From Rhodopila globiformis (lineage in GTDB: Bacteria; Pseudomonadota; Alphaproteobacteria; Acetobacterales; Acetobacteraceae), in NCBI RefSeq assembly GCF_002937115.1, contig NZ_NHRY01000239.1, positions 1 to 64,000 on the forward strand: 64,000 nt of DNA, given 5' to 3'. Under the pieces are notes generated by a model. The model was not told the origin of the DNA and ran no database searches. It worked only from the letters and a program-made list of their open reading frames with translations. Below, in pieces: positions 33,634 through 43,800 of the stretch; position 1 is the first letter of the stretch; each line of letters starts with the position of its first letter. Position numbers and translations under genes: made by a program.

Positions 33634-36147
33634 TCATCGTCGCAAGGCAGCCAGCGCGGCAAACGGCCCGCTGGGGTTTCGCGGCGGCGCCGATCGCGCC
33701 GGAGCCGCCGGACGGCGGCGCAGCGGAGTCAGCATGGGCGGCGCCACCGGTCCCTGCTGGTCCGGCGCCAGGCCAACAGCCGGCAGCACCCGGAACCCGA
33801 GGTGACGCAGCACCGCGGGCAGCAGGTCCGCCTTGATTGCAAGCCGGGAGGCCAGTCCCGACGGCAGCGCCGCCGGCACGCGGCGCGAGCGGTAACCCAG
33901 TTCGCCGGCAATTCTCTCCGCGATATCAAGCCGTATCAGGATCGGCCCGGCCTCCACCCAGCCCAGGGCGGCGGCAAAGCCGGGCGGCCAGGCAGCCTGG
34001 TCCGCCGGAATCGAGACCAGCGCCGACGACGGCAGATCCGGCACCGCCACGCCATGCTGCAGCGCCCACAGCCGCGCCCGCATCGCCGCGGCCCGCGGTT
34101 TCATCATGGCAGGCATGAACAGGGCAAAACGACCGGAGCGCACGCCCAGTGCCCGCAACTGCGGCCGGATCGTCGCCGCCAGCGTCTCCGCGTCCGGACC
34201 GGGAATCGTGCCGAGCGATTCCATCAGCCGGTGCAGCGGCCCGCGCAGCGCCGGATGTTCCTGCGCCATCGCCTCGGCGGCGAACAGCGGCGCCAGGTCA
34301 GCCTGGATCTCGGCGTCCAGCCAGGCTTGCAGCCGCTTCCGGATCCGCTCGCGCTCGGCGCCGTCGAGGAACTCGCTGTCCAGCACCTGCACCCGCGGCC
34401 GGATCGGCGTGGCGCCGCGGACCAGGCGGGCAATCGGCGCATCGCTCCAGGTGATCCGATGATCCGCGGTCAGCGCGAAGACCGACTCGGGCTCGGCCTC
34501 CAGCAGCGTGACCCGGCGCGGCATCTCGGCACGCAGGGCACGGCGGGCGGCCCGAAGGACAAGCTTCTTTTCGTCGCCCACGGCCTCGGGGTCGGGGATG
34601 AACGTGAACCCCTCGATATGGCCGACGTTGTGGCCCTCCACCACGACTTCGCCGCGGCGGGTGACGGCGGATAGCAGGCTGTCGCCCTCGCCCGCCTCCA
34701 GCCGCCGCAGCAGGTGGGCTGAGCGGCGATCGACGAAGCGGCTGGTCAGGCTTTCGTGCAGGGCGTCGGACAGCTTGTCCTCGACCTCGCGCGCCTTCGC
34801 CTGCCAGTGCGCGGTGTCCTTCACCCAGTCGGCGCGGGCGGCGATGTAGGACCAGACGCGCACGCCGGCGAGGCGCTGCATCAGCGTATCGATGTCGCCT
34901 TCGGTGCGGTCGAGCGCGGCGATCTGCCCCGCGAGCCAGTCGGTCGGCAGCACGGTGTCGGTGGCGACGTGGTTGAACACCCGGGCACACAGCCGGGCAT
35001 GGGTGTCGTCGGCCAGCTTGCGGAAATCCGGGATCTGGCAGGCATCCCACAGCAGCCGCATCCGCCGCCGGCCGTGCGCCAGCTTGCGGATGTCCGGGTC
35101 GCGGGACAGCGTGGTCAGCGTCTCCAGGTCCGAGGCCTCGTTGCCGCGCACCAAGCCGGCCCCCGGCGGCGGCGCGTTCAGGCTGTCGAGCAAGCCTTCC
35201 AGCGAGGAAAAGTCCAGGTCGCTGTTGCGCCAGCACAGCAGGTCCAGGGCGTCGAAGCTATGGTTCTCGACGGCGTTGACGACGTCGTCCGGGATCGGCG
35301 GGCATTCGGTGGTGGTGCCGAAGGTGCCGTCCTTCATGCCGCGGCCGGCGCGGCCGGCGATCTGGCCGATCTCGGCGGGGGAGAGGCGGCGGGGGCGGTG
35401 GCCGTCGAACTTGCCCAGGCCGGCGAAGGCGACATGGTCCACGTTCATGTTCAGGCCCATGCCGATGGCGTCGGTGGCGACCAGGAAATCGACCTCGCGC
35501 TCCTGGTACAGTGCCACCTGGGCGTTGCGGGTGCGCGGTGACAGGCGGCCCATGACGACGGCGCAGCCGCCCTTGCGGCGGCGGATCAGCTCGGCGAGGG
35601 CGTAGATCTCGGCGGCACTGAAGGCGACGACGGCGGTGCGCGGCGGCAGGCGCACCAGCTTGGCCGGACCGGCGTAGGTCAGTTGCGACAGCCGCGGGCG
35701 GGTTTCGATCTGCGCCGAGGGCACCAGGCGGCGGAGCAGCGGGGCGATGGTCTCGGCGCCGAGGAACATGGTCTCCACCATGCCGCGGGCATGCAGCAGG
35801 CGGTCGGTGAACACGTGTCCGCGATCGGGGTCGGCGCACAGTTGTATTTCGTCAACGGCGACGAATTCGGCGCGGCGGTCGAGCGGCATCGCCTCGACGG
35901 TGCAGGAGAACCAGCGCGCGTCGGGCGGGATGATCTTTTCCTCGCCGGTGATCAGGGCGACGTGGCGGGCACCCTTCCTGGCCACCATGCGGTCGTAGTT
36001 TTCGCGCGCCAGCAGGCGCAGCGGGAAGCCGATGATTCCAGAGGCGTGGGCCAGCATCCGCTCGATGGCGAGATGCGTCTTGCCGGTGTTCGTCGGGCCG
36101 AGGACAGCCTTGACGCGAGCCGCGAAACCGGAGTCGGAGCCGAGCAT
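33634..36147 (-). CDS. Suv3-like SF2 RNA helicase
   Basis: An 837-residue helicase of the bacterial/mitochondrial Suv3 type. Walker A is LGPTNTGKTHLAI, Walker B FVAVDEIQLC, and motif VI IGQIAGRAGRGMKDG; the motif III region reads MFLGAETIAPLL. The C-terminal third (about 480-800) is the alphaproteobacterial extension, ending in a basic Pro/Ala tail. In mitochondria Suv3 partners PNPase in RNA decay; a similar role is likely but unproven. It probably shares an operon with the S4 gene. Confidence 0.9.
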   Translation of the reverse strand: MLGSDSGFAARVKAVLGPTNTGKTHLAIERMLAHASGIIGFPLRLLARENYDRMVARKGARHVALITGEEKIIPPDARWFSCTVEAMPLDRRAEFVAVDEIQLCADPDRGHVFTDRLLHARGMVETMFLGAETIAPLLRRLVPSAQIETRPRLSQLTYAGPAKLVRLPPRTAVVAFSAAEIYALAELIRRRKGGCAVVMGRLSPRTRNAQVALYQEREVDFLVATDAIGMGLNMNVDHVAFAGLGKFDGHRPRRLSPAEIGQIAGRAGRGMKDGTFGTTTECPPIPDDVVNAVENHSFDALDLLCWRNSDLDFSSLEGLLDSLNAPPPGAGLVRGNEASDLETLTTLSRDPDIRKLAHGRRRMRLLWDACQIPDFRKLADDTHARLCARVFNHVATDTVLPTDWLAGQIAALDRTEGDIDTLMQRLAGVRVWSYIAARADWVKDTAHWQAKAREVEDKLSDALHESLTSRFVDRRSAHLLRRLEAGEGDSLLSAVTRRGEVVVEGHNVGHIEGFTFIPDPEAVGDEKKLVLRAARRALRAEMPRRVTLLEAEPESVFALTADHRITWSDAPIARLVRGATPIRPRVQVLDSEFLDGAERERIRKRLQAWLDAEIQADLAPLFAAEAMAQEHPALRGPLHRLMESLGTIPGPDAETLAATIRPQLRALGVRSGRFALFMPAMMKPRAAAMRARLWALQHGVAVPDLPSSALVSIPADQAAWPPGFAAALGWVEAGPILIRLDIAERIAGELGYRSRRVPAALPSGLASRLAIKADLLPAVLRHLGFRVLPAVGLAPDQQGPVAPPMLTPLRRRPAAPARSAPPRNPSGPFAALAALRR

Positions 36148-36260
36148 GGGAGAATCTTTGGGGGTCGCGGCGCGGAATGCAAGCGGAGAAGTTGTTACGG
36201 ATCGCCATTGCCCATGATATTGTCGTCTTGGAAACGGCTGCGGCCACGGAAGCGCGATTC

Positions 36261-36509
36261 ATGCCGACAATTGCCATCGTGGACGGGGTCAGGATCATGA
36301 TGTTTTACAATGACCACAATCCGCCGCATTTTCATGCAAGATTGGGCGGTGATGAGGCGCTGGTGGCGATCGGCAACCTGAGCGTAGTCCGAGGTTCCCT
36401 ACCTCAGGCTAAACTGAGCCATATCCTGGCCTGGGCTCGGGACCATCGGGACGCATTGGCGCTCAACTGGATCAGGTGCCAGAATAACGAGGAACCGCAA
36501 GGGATTTAG
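36261..36509 (+). CDS. DUF4160-family small protein
   Basis: An 82-residue protein starting MPTIAIVDGVRIMMFYNDHN, then PPHFHARLGGDEALV: the DUF4160 signature (FYxDHxPPHFH). The start at 36261 fits the family N-terminus better than upstream codons. It ends two bases before a DUF2442 gene, the standard pairing. Such pairs have been suggested to be toxin-antitoxin-like, but no biochemical role is established to my knowledge. Confidence 0.85.
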   Translation: MPTIAIVDGVRIMMFYNDHNPPHFHARLGGDEALVAIGNLSVVRGSLPQAKLSHILAWARDHRDALALNWIRCQNNEEPQGI

Positions 36510-36511
36510 AA

Positions 36512-36850
36512 ATGCCCCAGGTACTGGAGAATATCATCGTATCCGCCGTGCCCGAGCCATCCGTGCGTCGTGTTTTCCTGACCTGGGCTAATGGCGAGAC
36601 GACGACGCACAACCTGCAGCACCTCTCAGACAAGGGCGTCTTTCGAGCACTCCGCGATCCGACATTTTTCGCGCGGGTCCGTGTCGGCGATCATGGACGC
36701 AGCCTGGAATGGCCTGGTGAACTTGACCTATGCGCGGATGCTCTCTGGTTCGAAGCCCATCCGTTGGACGCACCCGACTCGGCGATTGCCGCTACGAATG
36801 ACTACGTTGCTAAGCATGGGTTGCCCGGAGAGGACTATATGCCCGTGTGA
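36512..36850 (+). CDS. DUF2442-family protein
   Basis: A 112-residue protein with VRRVFLTWANGETTTHNLQH and DLCADALWFEAHPLD, consistent with DUF2442, whose members sit directly after DUF4160 genes. Spacing of two bases implies cotranscription and coupling. The pair stands divergent from the helicase gene. Confidence 0.8.
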   Translation: MPQVLENIIVSAVPEPSVRRVFLTWANGETTTHNLQHLSDKGVFRALRDPTFFARVRVGDHGRSLEWPGELDLCADALWFEAHPLDAPDSAIAATNDYVAKHGLPGEDYMPV

Positions 36851-37040
36851 TGGCCAAGTCGACGCCCAAACCAAACTACACTGCCTTCAGTTTGAAGACC
36901 GCACTCTCGACAGCCGGAGCCAAGGTGCCGTGTGACGGGCGCATTTCCCGACTATAGGCGGCGATCACAACGGGCTTCAAAGCGGATAAGGTTTAGGCCG
37001 TCTTCAGCCGTTCACGTCTAAGCACGCGAGCGGGTGAAGA

Positions 37041-37080
37041 TGCTCGCGAAAACAGAGGCCTAAAGCCGATTTCGCGAGCA
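37041..37080. terminator. 10-bp perfect hairpin between convergent genes
   Basis: tgctcgcgaa (37041-37050) pairs perfectly with 37071-37080 over a 20-base loop. It lies between the DUF2442 gene and the small minus-strand gene, so it may end both transcripts. Confidence 0.45.
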
Positions 37081-37099
37081 CCCGTGAGCGGAATCGGTG

Positions 37100-37420
37100 C
37101 TATTCGAATTTCGTAGACGACGATTGTGCCACGATCGGAATGCGTGCAAGCAATTGTTGTAGTTCATGTTGTTGTTGTAGTGCGTGTTGTAGTGCGATCG
37201 TCGCTTGGGCAAGTTGGTTCTGGTATTGCGCCAACATGGGCTTTGCTAGTTCGAGCCCGATGATGACGCCGACCGCCCTCTCATCCTCTTTGATACTTGC
37301 CAAGCCACCGGCCTGGAAGGTGCGTAGATTGCGCGCAGCGCCGCCATAGCACATCCGTCCTGTCGCAGGGTTGAGGCACCCGGTCGTAAGGCCGGCGTCA
37401 TAATCCTTTACATTTTTCAT
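37100..37420 (-). CDS. Hypothetical small protein with Gln-rich C-terminus
   Basis: A 106-residue protein (MKNVKDYDAGLTTGCLNPA, ending in a Gln/Leu-rich helix with QHALQQQHELQQLLARIP). An exact AGGAGG four bases before ATG argues strongly that it is translated. Its DNA is more AT-rich than neighbouring genes, with tgttgt runs, so it may be acquired. I recognise no family. The C-terminal half is likely a coiled coil. Confidence 0.65.
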   Translation of the reverse strand: MKNVKDYDAGLTTGCLNPATGRMCYGGAARNLRTFQAGGLASIKEDERAVGVIIGLELAKPMLAQYQNQLAQATIALQHALQQQHELQQLLARIPIVAQSSSTKFE

Positions 37421-38009
37421 ACTGCCTCCTGTCTGGCCAGCGTCAGATAGTGCGCATCATCAACGTATCAAGCGGCGGATTTCGGACTGACTTCTAAACC
37501 GCATCCAGTTTGGAACCGCAGTCTGGCAGGTTCGGACTCAAAGTGCCGCAGAATCGCATTTTCTGGTAGCGAGCCGACATAGCCACGGATCCAATATTGG
37601 GCACGGTTTGGGCCTAAATTGGTCGGTCATTCCTTTGATCTGGTGAATGTTCAGCCGCGCCGTCATTATTCCGCGGTGAATGTTCAGCCGCGCCGTCATT
37701 ATTCCGCCGGGACCCGGTTGTCGTTCCTTTGAAGCGGTTGCCCGACCGGGGTGACACCGATCCACCCGGCACCGAAATTCATCATCGAGGGCGAGCCGTT
37801 GGGATTCAATCCGCTGCTGATATTCACCACGCCGATTTCCACCCTTGACCCGGTCGTCGCCTCCCTCGCAGCCGACGATCACGCTGGCCGTGTCATCGCC
37901 GCGATCAATGAGGTCATCACTCAGGCATACAGGTGACAACCGCTTGACTTGGCCAACCCCACAAGGCTTGTGTGCCGCCCCTGACGAGCAGCCAGGACAC
38001 GGAAAGCAC
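37421..38009. other. Gap upstream of aspS, with a 33-bp tandem duplication
   Basis: The unit ggtgaatgttcagccgcgcc (33 bases in all) is repeated exactly at 37642-37674 and 37675-37707. Otherwise no feature is clear; a 61-codon frame at 37751-37936 is not convincing. The aspS promoter should lie here. Confidence 0.6.
37642..37707. repeat. 33-bp perfect tandem duplication
   Basis: Two adjacent identical units. No third copy is visible in the window, so this is probably a local slippage event or a scar. Confidence 0.85.
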
Positions 38010-39806
38010 ATGCACGCCTATCGCACCCATACCTGTGGCGCCCTGCGCGCCGCCGACGCCAGCCAGCAGGCCCGCCTCTCGGGCTGGGTGCACGCCAAGC
38101 GCGACCATGGCGGCCTGCTGTTCATCGACCTGCGCGACCACTACGGCATCACCCAGTGCGTGTTCGCCGCCGGCTCCCCGGCCTTCACTGCCGCCGACGC
38201 GGTGCGGCCGGAAAGCGTCATCACCGTCACCGGCCAGGTGGTGCTGCGCGAGCCCGGCACCGTCAACCCCAAGCTGCCAACCGGCGAGATCGAGCTGCGG
38301 GTCGCGGACCTGGCGGTGCAGTCCACCGCCGAGGTGCTGCCGATGCAGGTCTCCGGCGACGAGAAGTTCCCCGAGGACATCCGCCTGAAATACCGCTTCA
38401 TCGACCTGCGGCGCGAGAAGCTGCACCGCAACATGGTGCTGCGATCCAACGTCATCACCTCGATCCGCCGGCGGATGATCGAGCAGGGCTTCCTGGAGTA
38501 CCAGACGCCGATCCTAACGGCATCCTCGCCCGAGGGCGCGCGCGACTTCCTGGTGCCGGCGCGGCTGCATCCGGGCAAGTTCTACGCCCTGCCGCAGGCG
38601 CCACAGCAGTTCAAGCAGTTGCTGATGGTCGCCGGCTTCGATCGCTATTTCCAGATCGCCCCCTGCTTCCGCGACGAGGCCTCGCGCGCCGACCGCTCGC
38701 CCGGCGAGTTCTACCAGCTCGATTTCGAGATGAGCTACGTTACCCAGGAAGACGTGTTCGCCACCATCGAGCCGGTGATCGCCGGCGTGTTCGAGGAGTT
38801 CGCCGAGGGTAGGACGGTGACCAGGCCGCCCTTCCCGCGCATCCCGTATGAGCAGGCGATGCTGGAATACGGCTCCGACAAGCCCGACCTGCGCAACCCG
38901 ATCCGCATCGCCGACGTCACCGAGCAGTATGCCGGCTCCGGCTTCGGCCTGTTCGCCCGCATCGCCGCCTCGGGCGGGGTGATCCGCGCCATTCCCGCTC
39001 CCGGCGCCGGGTCGCAGCCGCGCAGCTTCTTCGACAAGCTGAACGACTGGGCCAAGGCCGAGGGCCAGGGCGGCCTGGGCTACATCGTCTATGACGCCGA
39101 AGGCCCCAAGGGGCCGATCGCCCGCAACCTGGAGCCGGACCGGGCCGAGGCGATCCGGGTGGCGTGCGGCCTGAAGGCGGGCGATGCCGTGTTCTTCGCC
39201 GGCGGCAAGAAGGACGTCGCGCCGAAGTTCGCCGGCACGGTGCGCACGCGGCTGGCCGAGGAACTCGGGCTGATGGAAACCGGCACGTTCCGCTTCTGCT
39301 GGGTCACCGACTTCCCGATGTATGAACTGAACGAGGAAACCGGCCTGATCGACTTCAGCCACAACCCGTTCAGCATGCCGCAGGGCGAGCTGGAGGCGCT
39401 GAACACCCAGGACCCGCTGACCATCAAGGCCTACCAGTACGACATCGTCTGCAACGGCATCGAGCTGTCCTCGGGCGCCATCCGCAACCACCGGCCCGAC
39501 ATCATGATCCGCGCCTTCGAGATCGCCGGCTACACCGCCGCCGACGTGGAAGCCCGGTTCGGCGGCATGCTGAACGCCTTCCGCTACGGCGCTCCGCCGC
39601 ATGGCGGCTCGGCCCCCGGCATCGACCGCATGGTGATGCTGCTGGCCGACGAGCCGAACATCCGCGAGGTCATCCTGTTCCCGCTCAACCAGCAAGGCGA
39701 GGACCTGCTGATGGGCGCGCCGGCCGAGATCCCGCCCGCGCGGCTGAAGGAACTGTCGCTGAAGCTCGACCTGGCGCCCGCCAAGCCGAAGGTCACGGGT
39801 AGCTGA
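38010..39806 (+). CDS. aspS: Aspartyl-tRNA synthetase (bacterial type)
   Basis: A 598-residue class II synthetase. It has the N-terminal OB anticodon domain ([20 protein letters not shown]), motif 2 [21 protein letters not shown], the GAD insertion domain, and motif 3 [14 protein letters not shown]. The start at 38010 is set by GGAAAG and the typical [12 protein letters not shown]. Alphaproteobacterial enzymes of this type are often non-discriminating (tRNA-Asp/Asn); sequence alone does not decide it. Confidence 0.96.
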   Translation: MHAYRTHTCGALRAADASQQARLSGWVHAKRDHGGLLFIDLRDHYGITQCVFAAGSPAFTAADAVRPESVITVTGQVVLREPGTVNPKLPTGEIELRVADLAVQSTAEVLPMQVSGDEKFPEDIRLKYRFIDLRREKLHRNMVLRSNVITSIRRRMIEQGFLEYQTPILTASSPEGARDFLVPARLHPGKFYALPQAPQQFKQLLMVAGFDRYFQIAPCFRDEASRADRSPGEFYQLDFEMSYVTQEDVFATIEPVIAGVFEEFAEGRTVTRPPFPRIPYEQAMLEYGSDKPDLRNPIRIADVTEQYAGSGFGLFARIAASGGVIRAIPAPGAGSQPRSFFDKLNDWAKAEGQGGLGYIVYDAEGPKGPIARNLEPDRAEAIRVACGLKAGDAVFFAGGKKDVAPKFAGTVRTRLAEELGLMETGTFRFCWVTDFPMYELNEETGLIDFSHNPFSMPQGELEALNTQDPLTIKAYQYDIVCNGIELSSGAIRNHRPDIMIRAFEIAGYTAADVEARFGGMLNAFRYGAPPHGGSAPGIDRMVMLLADEPNIREVILFPLNQQGEDLLMGAPAEIPPARLKELSLKLDLAPAKPKVTGS

Positions 39807-39904
39807 GGCGCGGGCAAACTTGCCGTTGAGCAATGGCGCGGTGGACGCGCCATCCTTAATGTTTAAACTTCGAACGCGGCGACCCTCGTTCTGCGGAGTC
39901 CTTC

Positions 39905-40729
39905 ATGCGTTTTCACGCCGCGCTCGTAGCGCTGCTTCTGATGTCGGGATGGCTGGTTCAGCCTGCTGTTGCCGCCAATTCCCCGCCGCCTGCGGCCCCT
40001 TCAACCACCAGCGGGCTGATCGGGCATCGGGCGCTGTACACGCTGACGCTCGCCACCGCCAAGAGCACGGATGTCGTCGCCGCGCGCGGCACCATGGGCT
40101 ACGAGGTGACCGACGCCTGCGACGGCTGGGCGGTGCGGCAGCGGCTGCGCATGACCGTCACCAATGCCGACGGCCAGGACATCGAGATGGCGTCGGACTA
40201 CACCACCTGGGAATCCAAGGATGGCCTGAGGTTCCGCTATCACATGCGCCAGACCACCGACACCGCGGTCACCAGCCAGACCGACGGGGAGGCGTCGTTG
40301 CACAGGACCGGTGGCACCGGCGAGGCGCACTACACCACGCCGCATGAGACCACCATCCCGCTGCCGGCCGGCACCCTGTTCCCGATGGCCCATACCGCCG
40401 CCATCATTGCCGCGGCGCGCGAGAAGAAGCACTTTCTCAGCGTGCCGCTGTTCGACGGCACGGACGAGAACGGCGCGGAGGACAGCTTCATCGTGATCCT
40501 GGACTGGAAGCCGCCGATGCAGACGAAATGGCCGGCGCTGTCGGCCCTTCCCAGCACCCGGGTGCACCTGTCGTTCTTCGACCGCAAGCCCGGCAGCGTG
40601 ACGCCAACCTATGAGGTCACCATGCGCTACTGGGAGAACGGGGTCGCCGATGACATGAAGATGGATTTCGGGGACTTCGTCATGGACGCCAAGATGAAGG
40701 AGTTCGCGCCGCAGCCTCGGCGGTGCTGA
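39905..40729 (+). CDS. eipB: EipB-type cell envelope integrity protein (DUF1849)
   Basis: A 274-residue periplasmic protein. A signal peptide (ALVALLLMSGWLVQPAVA) precedes a DUF1849 beta-spiral domain (GLIGHRALYTLTLATAKSTD onward, WESKDGLRFRYHMRQ). Two cysteines, Cys72 in TDACDGW and the final residue Cys274, fall where the conserved disulfide of Brucella EipB lies. EipB supports envelope integrity in Brucella. CGGAG precedes the ATG. It converges on the restriction-fusion gene. Confidence 0.88.
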   Translation: MRFHAALVALLLMSGWLVQPAVAANSPPPAAPSTTSGLIGHRALYTLTLATAKSTDVVAARGTMGYEVTDACDGWAVRQRLRMTVTNADGQDIEMASDYTTWESKDGLRFRYHMRQTTDTAVTSQTDGEASLHRTGGTGEAHYTTPHETTIPLPAGTLFPMAHTAAIIAAAREKKHFLSVPLFDGTDENGAEDSFIVILDWKPPMQTKWPALSALPSTRVHLSFFDRKPGSVTPTYEVTMRYWENGVADDMKMDFGDFVMDAKMKEFAPQPRRC

Positions 40730-40818
40730 CCGGGCGGCGCCGGACTGCCGGCGCGCTTCCTGTGGTGCCCCCGAGTGGCGCACTGTGACGCACCAACACC
40801 TTCCATGCAAAGATGGCT

Positions 40819-43800
40819 TCAAAAGACCTCGAAGGTGACACTCATCGGCGCCTGCCCCTCATGCCGGAGATAGCGCACTCTGCCGTGATAGACGAACGGT
40901 GCGGCCTTGCCGCCTTCCAGCTTGCCATCGCGCACGAACAGATGCAGCGTGATGCCGAGCTTCTCATGGCCGATGATTTCCCGCCCCCGGCTGCTCGTCG
41001 GCGTTGTGGCATTCTGGCTCTGCCAGTGGAACGTCGTCTCGTCGATCCAATGATCGACATAGCGATGCGCCTCCGCCTTCCCTTGCTTGTTCAACGTCAC
41101 CAGCAGGACATGCGCCTTCGGCGCCCGCAATACCACGTGGCCTGAATTCCAACTGCCAGGGTTGAATGTTTCCCCGAACAGCGGCGGGATGTCCTCGCGC
41201 ATGAACGCCTGCCCCACCGCGAGGTCGAGCGGATCGACGATCGCACGGAAGCGGGCGAAGGTGCGCATCTCTCCGGTCGCTTCCAGATCGGCGTAGTCGG
41301 GATTGTTGGCCTTCAGGATGTAGCGTCCGTCGCGGGTCTTGGTGACCACCCGCAGCAGATACTGGCTGTCACCGGTCACGTCCTGCCGCTCGACCGCCAT
41401 GATTTTGCCTGTGATCGACCCGGCACTCGTGGAACTGACCAGCTCCAGCAGCAGATAGTCGCCGTCTCGGATTGGCGTCTTGCCGCCGTTCATCGAATTG
41501 CCCGACGCCCGCGCAATGAAATGCCGCGCCGGGTCCAGGTTGCCGTAGCCGGGGCCAAGAGTGCGATGCTCCTCCGCGTCGGCATAGCCGGTCTTGAAGT
41601 GCCCGCAGGCGATGGGGAGATTTGGGAAATAGGCAAGCTCCACCCGGTTCGGGCGGTTGCGATACAGCGGAATGATTTCGGCCGACGCTGCCGCTTTCGG
41701 CTGGCGGGCTTCGTAGGTGGCGAGACGGTAGTCGGCGATTTCCTGCACCAGACTGGCGAGTGTATCGGCGGTCTCGGCAGGGACGGCGAAGGCCGGTACG
41801 AAGCGGTCCTCCTCCAACCTGAAGAAGCGCGGCGCGGTGCCGTCCACGAAGCCGCCAATCCAGGCGTTGACCGGATTGCCGCGCCAGTAGCGCTGCCATT
41901 GCGACGACGCGCCGTCCTCTTCGCTGGTGGCGAAGTCGTCGGAGAGATCGCCGAGCAGAGGCCGCCGCCGCTGCAACACCTCCCAGGAGCGTTGTGCCAG
42001 GTCGGCAAGCCTTGGCGCAGTGCGCCAGCCGTCGAGTTCCTGGAACGCTTCGAGCAGCACCATCTTGAACGACTTCACCAGTCGGGTCTTCTCCAGCTCG
42101 GTCAGGAACGTGGCGTGTGCCCGTGCAGTCTCCGCCTCGTCGCCGGACAGGTCTCCCATTTCGGCGACCAGCGCGAACCAGTGACCGTATTGCTGCTGCA
42201 TCCGTGGCATGTTGGCGCCGGAGCGGTAGAACTCCGTCAGCGTCGGCCGCCGGCCGAGCACCGCCTTCAGTGCCTCGTAGTCCGACCTGGTGCCATCGGA
42301 ATCCAACACCTTGAGGAAGTCGATCAGCCGCAGATCGAAGTTGATGAAACAGCCCGGCGGCAGCTCCAGCCGCCCCTCCTCCACTCGGCGCGCGAAGGCG
42401 GCGAGCTGGCGATAGGTGTCGCCGGCCTGCGCCAACGCCTGCGGCTTGTGCAGGAAACTGTGATGGTTGCCGATGAAGTCGAGCACCACCAGCCGTTCCT
42501 TGCCCTCGGCCCGACGCAGGCCGCGGCCGAGCTGTTGCAGGAAGAGTATTTTCGACTCGGTCGGCCGCAGCATCAGCACGGTGTCGATCGCCGGCAGGTC
42601 GACGCCTTCATTGAACAGGTCGACCGAGAAGATCACCGCCAGCCGCCCCGCCGAAAGCTGGTCCAGCGCCTCGCTTCGCCCGAGCGTGGAGCCGGCATAG
42701 ACCGCCTCGGCGCTCACCCCCTGCCGGCGGAACTGATCGGCCATGAACTCGGCGTGCCTGACCGAGACGCAGAACGCCAGCGTGCGCGTCTGCCGATGGT
42801 CCCGCCACTGCGCGAGGGCGTGCCGGGCACGTGCCAGCGTGGCGAGCTTGTTGGTCAACTGCTCCGGATCGAACCGTCCGCTGCGCCAGGGGATTTCGCG
42901 GTAATCCACCGTCTCGTCCCAGATGCCGTAATAGTGGAACGGCGCCAGCAACCCAGCGGTGACGCCTTCGAACAGGGTACGGGTGAAGACGAGATTGTCG
43001 TCGCACAGGGAGAGGATGTCCGACTGGTCGGTGCGATCCGGCGTCGCGGTCAGGCCGATGAGGAAATGCGGCGCGAAGTGAGCCAGCACGCGCCGGTAAG
43101 TCGGCGCGGCAGCGTGGTGGAATTCATCGACGACGATGTAGTCGAAATGCTGCGGCGGAAAGCGTTCGAGATGCCGGTTCCGCCCAAGCGTCTGCACTGA
43201 AGCGCACAGCACGTCGACTTCCCCGTCCCGCAGCTTGCCGGTGTAGAAGCCGACGCGGCTGTGCGGGCGGATGCGCAGGAACGTCGCCGCCGCCTGATGC
43301 AGGATTTCCTCCCGGTGCGCGATGAACAGCACGCGCCGTGCGGCGATCTGCTCGGCGTCGAAGGCGGCCAGCCACGTCTTGCCGAGGCCCGTGGCCAGCA
43401 CGACCAGGCCGCGCCGGTAGCCCTGCGCACGGGTCGCCGCGAGAGCGTTGAGCGCGTCTGCCTGGATGGGGGAAGGCTCGGGCGGTGGGTCAAGCTCATT
43501 CGTTCCGGGGGCGATGGCGCGCGCCGGCGGTACGCGACGGCGCTCATAGGCTTCGATCCAGGCATCGGTGAGCAGGCAGGTCCGGCGATCATGGAACAGG
43601 TCCTCGAAGCGGGCACGCGCCTCCAGGAAGCCAGGGTCACCCGGATATTCGATGCGGTAATTCCACTCCAATCCATCGGTCAGCGCCATGCGGCTGATAT
43701 TGCTGGAGCCGATGAACGCCGTGCCGCGCCATTCGCCTTGCTCGTCGATCCCGGCAAACAGGTAAGCCTTCAGGTGGAAGCTGCCGGTCCCAGCCTCGAA

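Noticed and set aside
37751-37936. 61-codon plus-strand frame upstream of aspS
   Set aside because: No ribosome-binding site and no recognisable protein features.
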